Of a stretch of 64,000 bases of DNA, positions 7,470 through 16,846 are shown one piece after another; within the stretch, counting starts at the first letter, position 1; each line of letters begins with the position of its first letter. The translations under genes were made by a program, and so were the position numbers. The stretch comes from DATLNF01 sp963765815 (lineage in GTDB: Bacteria; Actinomycetota; Actinomycetes; BP-191): positions 558,001 to 622,000 of the forward strand of contig CAVXXT010000007.1 in assembly GCA_963765815.1 (NCBI GenBank). The letters run 5' to 3'. The notes below the pieces were generated by a model that searched no databases, had not been told where the DNA came from, and was given only the letters and a program-made list of their open reading frames with translations.

Positions 7470-9302
7470 GTGCGTCGTCTGCTGAACTCGTTCGCCGCTG
7501 CCTGCCTCAGCGCGGCGGTCGTCCTGCCGGTCGCGATGGTGCCGCTCGCCGCGGAGGCCGCCGGCGCGACCTACCTGGTCGGCGCCGACGTCGAGTCGAT
7601 CAACCCGACGCAGGCGATGATCGACAGCGGCGCGTTCTACCTCGGCGGCTACGGCCTCTCCAACGGCCGTCCCGGCGGCACCGGGCCGGAGGTCATCGAG
7701 GGTCGCGCCGCGACCGGCGTGCTGGGCGACCCCGACGTCCACGGCGTCAACGTCCGGGCGATCGTGGTCAGCGACGGCACCAGCGCGATCGCGCTCGCCC
7801 AGCTGGACGTGCAGGGCTACTTCGCGGCGTACAAGCAGGGCAACTACGGGATCGTCGACATCCGGCGCGAGGCGGCCCGGCAGATCCGCGCGCTGCGCGC
7901 GGTCCAGGGCGGCCCGGCCATGCAGGCCGGCGCGATCGTCGTCGACTCCAACCACTCCCACGCGGGGCCGGACACCGCGGGTGTCTGGGGCGGGGTGCCC
8001 GACTCCTACCTGCAGCTGTGCTTCGAGCGCAGCGTCAAGGCGATCGTCGACGCGTGGAAGGCGCTGCGCCCGGCGACCCTCACCTACGGCACGGCCAAGG
8101 CGGGCGTCGCGGGGTACGACGACGGCATCGACCCGGCCGATCAGCTGATGACCAACCAGTTCGCCTACGACGCGGCGAACAAGTCCACCGACGACGAGAT
8201 GCGCGTGCTGCGCGCGACCGACCCGTCGACCGGCGACGTCATCGCGACCTACGTGAACTTCTCCGCCCACGCGACCGTGCTCGGTTCCGACAACACGCTG
8301 GCCTCTGGCGACTACACCGGTCCCGCGTCGGCGGAGCTGGCCAAGGACGGCGGGATCGGCTTCGTGCAGGTCGCGACGCTCGGCCGCCAGCAGCCCAACC
8401 GCGACAGCTGCCCGACTCCAGGGCTGTCCGGTGCCGCAGGGGACATCTGCAAGATCGAGTCGTACGGCGCACGCGTCGCGGCCCGTGCCCGCAAGGCGCT
8501 GGCCGAGAACAGCTCGGTGATCACCGGCACGCCGGTCGTCGAGATGCACTCGTACCTGATGACCGACCTGGCGACCAACGCGCCGATCTACGCGCTCAGC
8601 TACGGCGGCTTCGCCATCGGCGCGCCGATCAACCGGGCGATCACGCCGCCGTGGACGCAGGGCACGGTCATCGGCGCGCCGTCGTTCAGCGGCCGGATCG
8701 GCGACGTGCTGCTCTCCGGCGGACCGGGCGAGATGTACCCGCAGATCGTCAACACGGTCCGCGCGCTGGTGCCCGGCAAGCGGGGGTACATGAGCCTCGG
8801 CACCGCGGGTGACTTCCTGGGCTACATCATCGCGCCGTTCGAGGCCTACCCCGAGCCGATCCGCAAGTCGATGCTCGACGGCAACCCGCCGCCGACGCCG
8901 AGCGACTGCAGCGGCGTGCCGTCGCCGATCGGCTGCCCGAGCCCGATCGACAACGACAACTACTTCTTCAACGTCAGCCACACCTTCGGCGAGCGGCTGC
9001 TCTGCTCGATGCTGCGCGGTGCATCCGAAGTCTTTGAGGAAGACGCAGTCGACTACCGCGAGACCTACGCGCCGGAGTCGCGCGGCGGCATCTCCGGCTG
9101 CGCGGCCTACGCCAACGACACGCTGATGGAGACGGACTACGACACCCGCTTCTCCTCGACGGTGGGCCTGCCCGAGGCGGCGCCGGACGAGCCGGAGCCG
9201 GTCGTGCCCGAGGTGCCTTCCACGGTGCTGCTCCCGCTGGCCGCGATCGGCCTCGCCACTGCGGGCTTCGCCGCCCGTCGTCGCGCGGCGAGCCAGGCAT
9301 GA
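7470..9302 (+). CDS. Secreted ceramidase-like hydrolase with VPEVP sorting signal
   Basis: The GTG at 7470 with GGAG at 7461-7464 gives 610 residues and a Sec signal peptide (VRRLLNSFAAACLSAAVVLP..., cleavage near AEAAG). In-frame codons upstream belong to noncoding antisense sequence. The ceramidase-type zinc motifs are VDSNHSHAGPD and YVNFSAHATVLGSDN, and IWGGVP of the first paralogue becomes VWGGVP. It ends EPVVPEVP, a hydrophobic helix and ARRRAASQA. It overlaps the following S15 hydrolase by ATGA, so the two are probably translated together. It is closely similar to the gene at 1578, suggesting local duplication. Confidence 0.85.
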   Translation: MRRLLNSFAAACLSAAVVLPVAMVPLAAEAAGATYLVGADVESINPTQAMIDSGAFYLGGYGLSNGRPGGTGPEVIEGRAATGVLGDPDVHGVNVRAIVVSDGTSAIALAQLDVQGYFAAYKQGNYGIVDIRREAARQIRALRAVQGGPAMQAGAIVVDSNHSHAGPDTAGVWGGVPDSYLQLCFERSVKAIVDAWKALRPATLTYGTAKAGVAGYDDGIDPADQLMTNQFAYDAANKSTDDEMRVLRATDPSTGDVIATYVNFSAHATVLGSDNTLASGDYTGPASAELAKDGGIGFVQVATLGRQQPNRDSCPTPGLSGAAGDICKIESYGARVAARARKALAENSSVITGTPVVEMHSYLMTDLATNAPIYALSYGGFAIGAPINRAITPPWTQGTVIGAPSFSGRIGDVLLSGGPGEMYPQIVNTVRALVPGKRGYMSLGTAGDFLGYIIAPFEAYPEPIRKSMLDGNPPPTPSDCSGVPSPIGCPSPIDNDNYFFNVSHTFGERLLCSMLRGASEVFEEDAVDYRETYAPESRGGISGCAAYANDTLMETDYDTRFSSTVGLPEAAPDEPEPVVPEVPSTVLLPLAAIGLATAGFAARRRAASQA

Positions 9303-11230
9303 CCCGCCGCATCCGGCGTACCCGCGTCGTCGCCGCCCTCGTCACCTCTGCGATCGGCTTCGCTCCGGTAGCGCTCGTGCCGAGCGCGCAGGCGCAGACC
9401 GCTACGCCGGTCGTCGACTGCCTCAAAGCCGCCAACGGGCTCTGCCTCTACGACGAGACGAACTTCTGGATCCCGGTCACCAACCCCGATGCGCTCGGCG
9501 ACCCCGTCGAGCTCGACGCGCGGATCTCCGTGCCCCGCCCCGCGTCGCCCGGCGCGAGGTTCGCGGGACTACTGATCAACCACGGCTACCTCGGCAACAA
9601 GGGTGGCGACGGCGACACCGCGCGCAAGGCGGCCGAGCGCGGCTACATCGTGCTGCGCTACTCCAGCCGCGGCTTCGGCCAGACCAAGGGCCAGGTCAAC
9701 CTGGTCGGCCCGGCCGAGACGGCCGACATGCTCGAGGCGATCAACTGGCTGAACACGCCGGCGAACGTCCCGAACATCTGGGTCAACCACATCGGCCAGT
9801 ACGGCGGCTCGTACGGCGGGGCCCACGCGCTCAACCTGGCGCTGTCCGGGCACCCAGCCATCAAGGCGATCGTGCCGGCGGCGACGTGGCACGACCTGCA
9901 CTACGGGCTGATGCCGCACAACGTGCTGAAGATCGCCTACGAGAGCGGCTTCTACGCCGCCGGCCGCGTCCGCGAGCAGCAGGACGGCTACAACAACTAC
10001 GACCCCAACATCGACATCGGCTACGCCAAGGCCGCCGCGTCGGCGGACATGGACGGGCTGAAGGCGCTGCTGCAGTCGCGCTCGATCGTCGGCCGCTGGG
10101 CGCAGGTGAAGAAGCCGGGCAAGACCCCGCCGGCGATCTTCCTGGCTCAGGGGCTCAACGACGGCCTGTTCTCCGGCAACGACGCGATCGAGACCTACAC
10201 CCAGCTCAAGGCAACCGGCGTGCCGGTGCGCTTCTACCTCGGCGGGCTCGGCCACCCGCCGTCGCGGTCCGGCGGCGGCAACGAGATCGGCCGGGTCGAG
10301 GGCGAGGTGCTCGCCTGGCTCGACCACTACGTCCGCGAGGTCGACAACGGCATCGAGCTCGAGGCGCCGATCGAGTTCGCGCTGACCCAGTACTTCAACA
10401 ACCCCGACGTGCCCAACGCATCGCTCGCGGCGTACCAGTCGCGGGTGCGGGCCGCGACGGCGTTCCCGTTCGGCACGCCGACCGCGCTGCACGTGTGCGG
10501 CTCGACCACGCCGGGTGTCGGCACGCTCTCCGGCCAGGCGTGTCCCGACGCGCTGCCGGTCGTGCTCGCTGCGGGCACCGGCGGCGACATCGGCTCCGAG
10601 CCGGTCGCCGGTCGTCTGCTCACCGACGGCTTCGAGGAGTACTTCGGCCGCCCGTGGCCGTCGACCGCGACTCCCATCGACGTCGTCACCCTCGACAGCC
10701 CTGCGCTGCCGACGGATGTCACCTATGCCGGCAACCCGCGGCTCACGCTGAAGGTCATCAGCGACCCGCCGACGACCGGTCTCGGCGGCCCGACCCCGCC
10801 GGCCGCGTCGTACCAGGTGGTGCCGAAGATCTACGACGTCGCGCCCGACGGCACCGCGACGCTGATCACCCGCGGCGCGTTCTCCGAGCAGCCCGGCGAG
10901 GGCGCGCCCGGCATCCACGACGCGTCGTTCGACGCGTTCACGATGGCCTGGACCTTCGCTGCGGGGCACAAGGTGCGGATGACGCTGGCCTCGGCCGACT
11001 TCCCCTACCTGCGGCCCAACGCGACCGCGTTCCAGGTCGCGGTGCTGCCCGGCTCGACGCTGTCGATGCCCGGTGCGCAGAACGCGAACGTGCGGATCTT
11101 CGGCGCACCCGGCGGCCCGGTCGTCGACCCGACCCCGGTCGTTCCCGAGGCGCCGTACGCCCTGCTGCTGCCCCTCGTGGCGCTCGCCGCCGCCGGCACC
11201 GTCGCCGTACGCCGCCGCCGCACCGCCTAG
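9299..11230 (+). CDS. Secreted S15/CocE-type alpha/beta hydrolase (X-Pro dipeptidyl-peptidase-like) with VPEAP sorting signal
   Basis: Protein of 643 residues with a Sec signal peptide (cleavage near AQAQT). The alpha/beta-hydrolase triad is visible: Ser171 in GGSYGG, Asp288 in GLNDGLF and His319 in GLGHPPS. The C-terminal third is a beta-rich galactose-binding-like domain of the kind found in CocE/NonD hydrolases. It ends TPVVPEAP, a hydrophobic helix and VRRRRTA, the clearest sorting signal in the cluster. It is coupled by ATGA to the ceramidase-like gene before it. The family acts on X-Pro peptides or esters; the real substrate cannot be read from sequence. Confidence 0.87.
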   Translation: MTRRIRRTRVVAALVTSAIGFAPVALVPSAQAQTATPVVDCLKAANGLCLYDETNFWIPVTNPDALGDPVELDARISVPRPASPGARFAGLLINHGYLGNKGGDGDTARKAAERGYIVLRYSSRGFGQTKGQVNLVGPAETADMLEAINWLNTPANVPNIWVNHIGQYGGSYGGAHALNLALSGHPAIKAIVPAATWHDLHYGLMPHNVLKIAYESGFYAAGRVREQQDGYNNYDPNIDIGYAKAAASADMDGLKALLQSRSIVGRWAQVKKPGKTPPAIFLAQGLNDGLFSGNDAIETYTQLKATGVPVRFYLGGLGHPPSRSGGGNEIGRVEGEVLAWLDHYVREVDNGIELEAPIEFALTQYFNNPDVPNASLAAYQSRVRAATAFPFGTPTALHVCGSTTPGVGTLSGQACPDALPVVLAAGTGGDIGSEPVAGRLLTDGFEEYFGRPWPSTATPIDVVTLDSPALPTDVTYAGNPRLTLKVISDPPTTGLGGPTPPAASYQVVPKIYDVAPDGTATLITRGAFSEQPGEGAPGIHDASFDAFTMAWTFAAGHKVRMTLASADFPYLRPNATAFQVAVLPGSTLSMPGAQNANVRIFGAPGGPVVDPTPVVPEAPYALLLPLVALAAAGTVAVRRRRTA

Positions 11231-11246
11231 CCAGCAGTCTTCGGGT

Positions 11247-11294
11247 AGGTGTGAGCACAACGCCGCACGCGTGAGGTGCCGGACGCTCACACCT
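11247..11294 (+). repeat. Left flanking palindromic repeat of AbiEi/DUF559 cassette 2
   Basis: 48-bp element with perfect outer arms AGGTGTGAGC and GCTCACACCT. Its reverse complement occurs at 12382-12429 with 44 of 48 bases identical. It lies between convergent genes ending at 11230 and 11310, so it may also terminate transcription. Confidence 0.8.
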
Positions 11295-11309
11295 GACTGG
11301 GAACCGGCC

Positions 11310-12308
11310 TCAAGCGGTGAGCCGCCCGTCGCCGGCCGGCGGCAGCGCGAGCTGACGGCGCCACTCCGTGCGCAGCTCGGCAACGGTCGCCGCCGGAGCG
11401 TTGACGTCCTCGATTCCGTACGGCAGGTGCTCCCACCCACCGCGACGCAGGGACTTCCCGCGACGTAAGTCGTGGACGAACTTCTGACGCTCGAGCCGGT
11501 GCACGTCACCCGACCAGCTGATGACGATCCCCCACGGCGGCCCGGTCGCGCCGGGTCGTTCGAGAACGCAATCCTCGACTCCCTGACCCTCGACCAGCAC
11601 TCGAGTGCAGTCGGGTCGCGGCAGGCCGGCGCGCGCGACCAGACGCAGCCCGCGCTCGTGCAACGCCGAGTCGATGCCCCGACGTACGGCGCTGGTGGCG
11701 CCAGACAGCCGACCACTGCCCGCCCTGCCGGATCCGCATCTCGCGTCGAGCGATACGAGGATGCCCGGGTGCTCCCAGGCCTGCGCCTGCACCAAGGCGA
11801 GGAGGTCACCAGCCGAGAGATGGCGGGCGAGGTCGGCGATGGTGTCGACCCGCGCGGTGGAGCGCAGTCCTCCGGCCAACGTCACGAACGTGCGCTGCTC
11901 CCAGTCGCGCACCCGACGTACCTGCACGCCGGCGAGCGCGGGGGCCGACGCCGAGTACGGCACCCACAGCTGAGGTCGCGTGTCGGACGGTCGAGGCAGC
12001 GGCCGCAGTCGCAGTTGCGCGGCCGCACTCCAACCGCCGACAGCGACGTCTCGCCTGCGGTTACCGCGCTCGCCGTATCGCGCCGCCAGCCACGCAGCCC
12101 ACACACCCGTGTCGGCAGCGAAGTCCGCGCCTCCGGCGACGAGAACGAGCGGATGCGGTTGAGCCCATGAGCCGCTCGCCAGTCGGGTGGTCACCTGACT
12201 CCAGGACAGCCCCAGCTCCTGGAGCTGAACCCAGTGCGCGGTCGAGCTCTGCCGCCGCATCAGCGCCACCGATCGCGCCACCGCCGCGCGCGCCCGTTCA
12301 CTCGTCAT
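11310..12308 (-). CDS. AbiEi-type / DUF559-related protein with degenerate nuclease site, cassette 2
   Basis: Protein of 332 residues starting at ATG 12308. The N-terminal half has the winged-helix plus AbiEi-like organisation (QLQELGLSWSQVTTRLASGSW). The C-terminal part aligns with the DUF559 fold (HRLERQKFVHDLRRGK, GGWEHLPYGIEDV), but the usual V-E-x-D-G segment reads VISWSGDVH, so the catalytic Glu and Asp appear lost. It is bracketed by near-identical inverted copies of a 48-bp palindrome (15 nt after the stop, 73 nt before the start). It is a paralogue of the genes at 3358 and 55330. Probably nuclease-dead, possibly keeping only DNA binding. Confidence 0.7.
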   Translation of the reverse strand: MTSERARAAVARSVALMRRQSSTAHWVQLQELGLSWSQVTTRLASGSWAQPHPLVLVAGGADFAADTGVWAAWLAARYGERGNRRRDVAVGGWSAAAQLRLRPLPRPSDTRPQLWVPYSASAPALAGVQVRRVRDWEQRTFVTLAGGLRSTARVDTIADLARHLSAGDLLALVQAQAWEHPGILVSLDARCGSGRAGSGRLSGATSAVRRGIDSALHERGLRLVARAGLPRPDCTRVLVEGQGVEDCVLERPGATGPPWGIVISWSGDVHRLERQKFVHDLRRGKSLRRGGWEHLPYGIEDVNAPAATVAELRTEWRRQLALPPAGDGRLTA

Positions 12309-12381
12309 CCACCGACGGTGACGGCACAGCTCAACGCGCCGTTGGCACCTACCGCAATCTGTGGACTACCGACCGTCGGCC

Positions 12382-12429
12382 AGGTGTGAGCGCCCGGCAC
12401 CTCACGCGTGCGGGACTGTGCTCACACCT
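12382..12429 (-). repeat. Right flanking palindromic repeat of AbiEi/DUF559 cassette 2
   Basis: Inverted copy of 11247-11294 (44/48). Its last 8 bases overlap the coding end of the S15 hydrolase at 12422: the final CAG GTG TGA codons, including the stop, lie across the repeat boundary. This suggests the repeat arrived at or inside the 3' end of that gene. Confidence 0.8.
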
Positions 12430-14456
12430 GTTGCGGGTTACCCGATCCTGCCCACCGCGCGCCGCCGCGCAGGATTCTGACAGCGGCACCGAACAGCGCG
12501 AGCGTCGCGAGCGGCATGACCGCGGGCCAGGGCACCTCCGGTACGACGGGCTCGGGCTCGGTCTGGAACGCGACCGGGTCGGGGCGACACGGCTGGCGGA
12601 TGACGTCGCCGCAGTCCGGCTGCGCGGTGAAGGCCGCCGGCAGGGCGTTGGGCACCAGCGGAAGCACCAGCCGCGACGGGTGCGCGGCGTCGTGCAGCAC
12701 GGTGTTCTGCGCCGGCGTCGGGAACGGCACGAACGACCACAGCTCCGGCAGCACGGTCGGCGCCTCGATCCAGACCCGCAGCCGCGAGCCGGCGCGCACC
12801 ACGTGGCCGAACGGGAAGACCTCGACCCGCACCGGCACCGGCTGCAGCGGCGTCAGCAGCGCGACGTCGGACTCCTGGTGCGTCTGGTAGGGCCGCAGCG
12901 CCGAGGACTTCGCGGGGTCGAGCGCCCGCTGGGACGCACGGACCCAGCCCTTCTGGACGTAGACCTCCTGGCCGTCCGGCCGCACCTCGGTGAGCGTGAC
13001 CTGCAGGTCGGTGTCCGGCGCGGTCGACGACAGCCACACGTCGAGCGACGCCGAGCCGAGGAGGGTGCGGGTCTGCGGGAACGGCGGGGTCGTGAAGTGC
13101 AGCGCGGTGCCGTCAGGCGGGGACTGGTCCCAGATGTACTGGTTGGGCAGCGACGGCGAGCCGTAGTAGGGATTGCCGAGACCCTCGGAGCCCACTGCCG
13201 GCGTGTAGGCGTACGTCGACGCGGTCTCACCGGCCGCGGCCGGCGCAGAGGTGAGGCGCCCACCGGAGCGGAGCGCATACGACAGCGGGGTCAGCTCGCC
13301 GGCCGCGGTGCGCTGCGCTTCCGACCAGCTGCTCAAGCCGGTGACCCAGCCCGGTGCGCGGGTCGCGCCGGCACCGTCCTTGCGGCCGGACTCCCACCAG
13401 ACCTTGACCTTCGGCCGCGACGCCCAGCCGTTCGTCGTCTTGCCCTTGAGGTGGTAGTCGTAGAACGCGCGCAGGTCGGCGTTGCCGTACGACGTCCGCA
13501 CCATGCCGTGGTCGCCGTTGGTGAGGTTGGCCCACCAGGGCGTCTCCGGCTGGCCCGCGGCGCGGCGGACGGCGTTGAGGTCGTCGAGCGCGGACATCAG
13601 GTGCGTCTGCCGCGAGGCGAGCTGCTCGTCCTGCCACGCGAGCGACGCGAGCATGGGCGTCTTGAGGCGATCGAGGAGTCGCATCGGAGAGCGCTCCTGC
13701 ACGAGTGCGTCGTCGTACGGGTGCTGCAGCAGCTGGACGAACGGGTTCTTGCCGGCACCGCGCACCGACGCCGTGCTCGCGCTGATGCAGTCCGGGTCAC
13801 CCGCCGCGACCTCCTGCGGACCGGTCTGCGTCTCGTAGCTCGGTCGCGCGATGAAGCTCCACAGCGTCGAGAAGCCGTAGTTCAGGATGCCGCCGGGCCG
13901 CGCGACGTCGCGGTAGGCGTCGGCGAAGAAGTGACCCGGGGCGATCGCCTTGAGCGCTTCGGGCTGCTCGGCGGCGACGAAGAGCTGGGTGATGCCCGGG
14001 TAGCTCTTGCCGATCATGCCGACCTTGCCGTCGCTCCACGGCTGCTGCGCGATCCAGTCGATGACGGCCTTGCCGTCCGTCGCTTCGGCCGGCTGGAAGA
14101 AGTCGAACGTGCCGGTCGAGCAGCCGGTGCCGCGCAGGTTGACGCCGATGTAGTTGTAGCCGGCGCCGTTGCTCGACGTACTGGCTGATGTACGACGCAT
14201 CCGGGTTGTCGCCGGGGTCGTAGCCGGAGTACTCGAACAGCGTCGGCAGCGCCGCGCCGCCGACCGGGCGCACGACGGTGTAGCGCAGCTTGATCGCCGT
14301 GCCGCTCTCGTCGGTCCCCATCGGCAGGTAGCCCGACTCGGTGACCACGTCGACGGCGTGGGCCGGAGCAGCGAGCGGTACGCCGATCCCGACGCCCGCA
14401 GCGATCAGCGCAGTGGTGGCGAGCAGACGGGCGCGGACGCGTGAGCCGAACAGCAC
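12422..14456 (-). pseudogene. Secreted S15/CocE-type hydrolase with VPEVP sorting signal, single-base frameshift
   Basis: The GTG at 14456 follows AAGGGGG and encodes a Sec signal peptide (VLFGSRVRARLLATTALIAA..., AHAVD). The reading frame runs to about YISQYVEQ and then continues one frame over as NGAGYNYIGVNLRGTGC, with the shift near 14168-14180; total length is 3n+1, so one base is extra. Corrected, it is about 677 residues with nucleophile Ser in IGKSYPG, Asp in WQDEQL and His in NGDHGMV. It ends PVVPEVP, a hydrophobic helix and an unusual extended tail (ILRGGARWAGSGNPQQV), the last codons of which come from the adjacent repeat. It may be a true pseudogene or a sequencing error. Confidence 0.75.
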
Positions 14457-14490
14457 AGAACCCCCTTGTGGCGGGCACGCCACCCGGCGT

Positions 14491-14498
14491 CCTGCAGG
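14491..14498. promoter_or_regulatory. CCTGCAGG palindrome between divergent sorted-protein genes
   Basis: Short perfect palindrome followed by AAAC, lying between starts at 14456 and 14591. A second inverted repeat, TTCGC...GCGAA, spans 14503-14519. It is the third divergent intergenic region of the cluster with a CCTGC/GCAGG palindrome. Short enough to be chance by itself. Confidence 0.25.
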
Positions 14499-14590
14499 AA
14501 ACTTCGCCGCCGCAGCGAAAACTCCTAGTGATGCCCGGCTCGCGGGCGCGTGAAACTTCTCAAATCCGACAAACCCTCCGGAGTCATTTC

Positions 14591-16792
14591 GTGCGCTCGC
14601 GTCCCGTCGTCCGCCGATCCCTCGCCACGATCGCGGCCCTCGCCGCCGTCTCGGCCTCCGTGAGCACCGCGACCACCGCGTCGGCGCAGGCGCCCGACGT
14701 GCCGACGGTCCCGTCGGTCACCTCGCGACTCGCGTCGCCGATCGTCCTTACCGGCGCGCAGCTGCCGTCGTGGTCAGGCCCCTCGGCGAGCGGCGTCGCG
14801 GAGCCGTACCCCTCCGGCTCGGACAGCACCAGCCCGATCGGCGACGAGGTCCGCACGGCGCACAACGGCACGCTGGTCGTGCCGCCGGCGACCGGCGTCG
14901 ACACCGACACGATCAGCGCGTGGTCGTGGGTAGGCGGGGCATGGCAGGAGGTGCCGGTCCAGGTCGACCAGCGCTTCCCCTACTTCCTCGCCAACGGCCG
15001 GTCCGACTTCGGCTTCTACTCCGGCACCGACCAGGAGCTCACCTACGCCTGGAACCCCGACGCGCACAGCGTCGGCGAGGAGGCGTGGAAGAAGTTCTTC
15101 GGCACCTGCACGGCGCGTTACGCGAGCAGTGCCGCCGAGGCCGCGGCCAACCCGCTGGTCACGCCCGGCCCGCAGGAGACCGCGCTCGACTACACCAAGG
15201 CGATGGCCGACCCGGTCGGCACCCTCGACGCCGACGACGAGATCGCGCTGCAGGCCCGTGACGCCGGTGCCCTCGCGCCGGCCGATGCCGCGCCGCCCGC
15301 AGGGGCGCTCCCCGGTGGCCACACCGTCGCCGTCGCCGACCCCCTGGGTGTGTACGGCGTCCGCTACATCTACCTCTTCGCCAAGCCCGGCGGCTCGACG
15401 TTCAACAGCGACACCAGCGAGGTCAAGCACCTCCGCGACCCCGACGCCGACGAGTTCATCGACAAGGCCACGTTCGCGAACGGCTCGCCGGATCAGCTGA
15501 GCAGCAGCAACACCGGCTACGGCCCCAACCTGCCGGGCAAGGTGTGCAACCACGCGAACGGCTCGACCACGCCGCGCGACACCAACGACCGCTTCCCGCG
15601 CGACGGCGTGACGATCCAGACCCCGACGTACCGGCTCTACGCGTCCGGTCGCTGGATGGTGCGCAGCTACAACGTGAGGAAGCCGACCGGTGGCTACGGC
15701 CTCGACCTGATCGACCGCTGGAAGGGCCGCGCGTTCCAGCAGAGCCCCGACTCGACCGTCTCCGTCGTCGGCTTCGAGGACGAGCAGGTCAACTGGGAGG
15801 CCAACGGCGCGCTGCTCGGCTGGCGGGCCGGCGCGGTCCGCGCGATCCGCGAGATCTGGGGCGCCGACTCCGGCACCAACGTCACCAAGACCGAGACCTA
15901 CTACCGCGACGCCGACGTCTACCGCTACCGCGTGCGGGTCCACCCGATCCCGCCGGACGGCCTCTACACCTCGTGGGACTACAACCCCGACGTCGCGTCG
16001 GTCTACTACAACCCGCAGCAGCCGGGCGGCGTGGTCATCGACGGCCGCAACGACGACACCGGCAACGTCGACGAGGTGCCGATCTCCGGCCAGGCCGCGT
16101 TCGCCGACGTCTGCGACCCGAGCTTCGACACCTGCTCAGCGGTCAACCGCTCCGAGGAGGTGGCCGGCAAGGACGACAACGGCGCCGCGGTCTACACCTT
16201 CGAGCTGGTCGGCGCGACGAGCGCGGTCAACTTCGCCGCGGTGCCCTACTACCGCGACGACGCCTGCCTCGACGACGGCACCGGAGATGCCCCGATCCAG
16301 CGGCCGTGGCCGGGCGAGGCGATGACCGACTCCCGGGTCTCCGGCGAGTACGTCCGGCTGGCCAAGCTGCGCGGCGCGCCGGACAGCCTGACCTTCGACC
16401 AGCTCAAGGACGAGTGCCTCAAGACCGAGGGGCAGGCCGCCTGGGGTCACAACCCGTTCCAGGGCGCGTTCGCCAGCCACGGCATCCACTTCTTCTTCGC
16501 CGGCGACAGCGACAACGCCACGCTCGGCACGCCGGCCACGGAGATCGACGGCCAGCAGTGGCGCTACGCGGTGCCGATGAGCGCCCCGCGCAACGCCTCC
16601 GTCGAGTACGGCACCAACGTCGTCGCGCCGCTCAAGGCCGCGGCTGCGCCGTACGGGCAGCTGCCGGTCGTGCCGGGCGAGTCCGAGCCGGTCGTGCCCG
16701 AGGTCCCGTGGGCGCCGCTCATGCCGATCCTCGCGCTGGCCGGCGGTGCCGTGTTCGTCGTACGCCGTCGCCGCCAGCTGACCTCGATCTAG
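14591..16792 (+). CDS. Large secreted protein of unknown function with VPEVP sorting signal
   Basis: The GTG at 14591 has GGAG 7 nt upstream and gives 733 residues. A Sec signal peptide (LATIAALAAVSASVS..., cleavage near ASAQA) is followed by a long domain I do not recognise, rich in aromatic residues and Asp/Asn (QVDQRFPYFLANGRSDFGFY; IYLFAKPGG; WEANGALLGWRAGAVRAIRE; ETYYRDADVYRYRVRVH). Even numbers of Cys suggest disulfides. It ends SEPVVPEVP, a hydrophobic helix and VRRRRQLTSI. It is followed 54 nt later by the PHP phosphoesterase on the same strand. The sorting signal is the only confident functional statement. Confidence 0.8.
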   Translation: MRSRPVVRRSLATIAALAAVSASVSTATTASAQAPDVPTVPSVTSRLASPIVLTGAQLPSWSGPSASGVAEPYPSGSDSTSPIGDEVRTAHNGTLVVPPATGVDTDTISAWSWVGGAWQEVPVQVDQRFPYFLANGRSDFGFYSGTDQELTYAWNPDAHSVGEEAWKKFFGTCTARYASSAAEAAANPLVTPGPQETALDYTKAMADPVGTLDADDEIALQARDAGALAPADAAPPAGALPGGHTVAVADPLGVYGVRYIYLFAKPGGSTFNSDTSEVKHLRDPDADEFIDKATFANGSPDQLSSSNTGYGPNLPGKVCNHANGSTTPRDTNDRFPRDGVTIQTPTYRLYASGRWMVRSYNVRKPTGGYGLDLIDRWKGRAFQQSPDSTVSVVGFEDEQVNWEANGALLGWRAGAVRAIREIWGADSGTNVTKTETYYRDADVYRYRVRVHPIPPDGLYTSWDYNPDVASVYYNPQQPGGVVIDGRNDDTGNVDEVPISGQAAFADVCDPSFDTCSAVNRSEEVAGKDDNGAAVYTFELVGATSAVNFAAVPYYRDDACLDDGTGDAPIQRPWPGEAMTDSRVSGEYVRLAKLRGAPDSLTFDQLKDECLKTEGQAAWGHNPFQGAFASHGIHFFFAGDSDNATLGTPATEIDGQQWRYAVPMSAPRNASVEYGTNVVAPLKAAAAPYGQLPVVPGESEPVVPEVPWAPLMPILALAGGAVFVVRRRRQLTSI

Positions 16793-16846
16793 CGCACCAC
16801 CCGACCGCAGCACCCCGCCGCACCTCCACTGCCCCGGAGCGAGCCG

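Noticed and set aside
11310..12308. Toxin-antitoxin locus
   Set aside because: AbiEi-like domain is present, but no AbiEii nucleotidyltransferase or other toxin gene is adjacent to any of the three copies.
14150..14200. Programmed ribosomal frameshift in the S15 gene
   Set aside because: No slippery heptamer or stimulatory structure is apparent, and the same type of break occurs in two unrelated genes; mutation or error is simpler.
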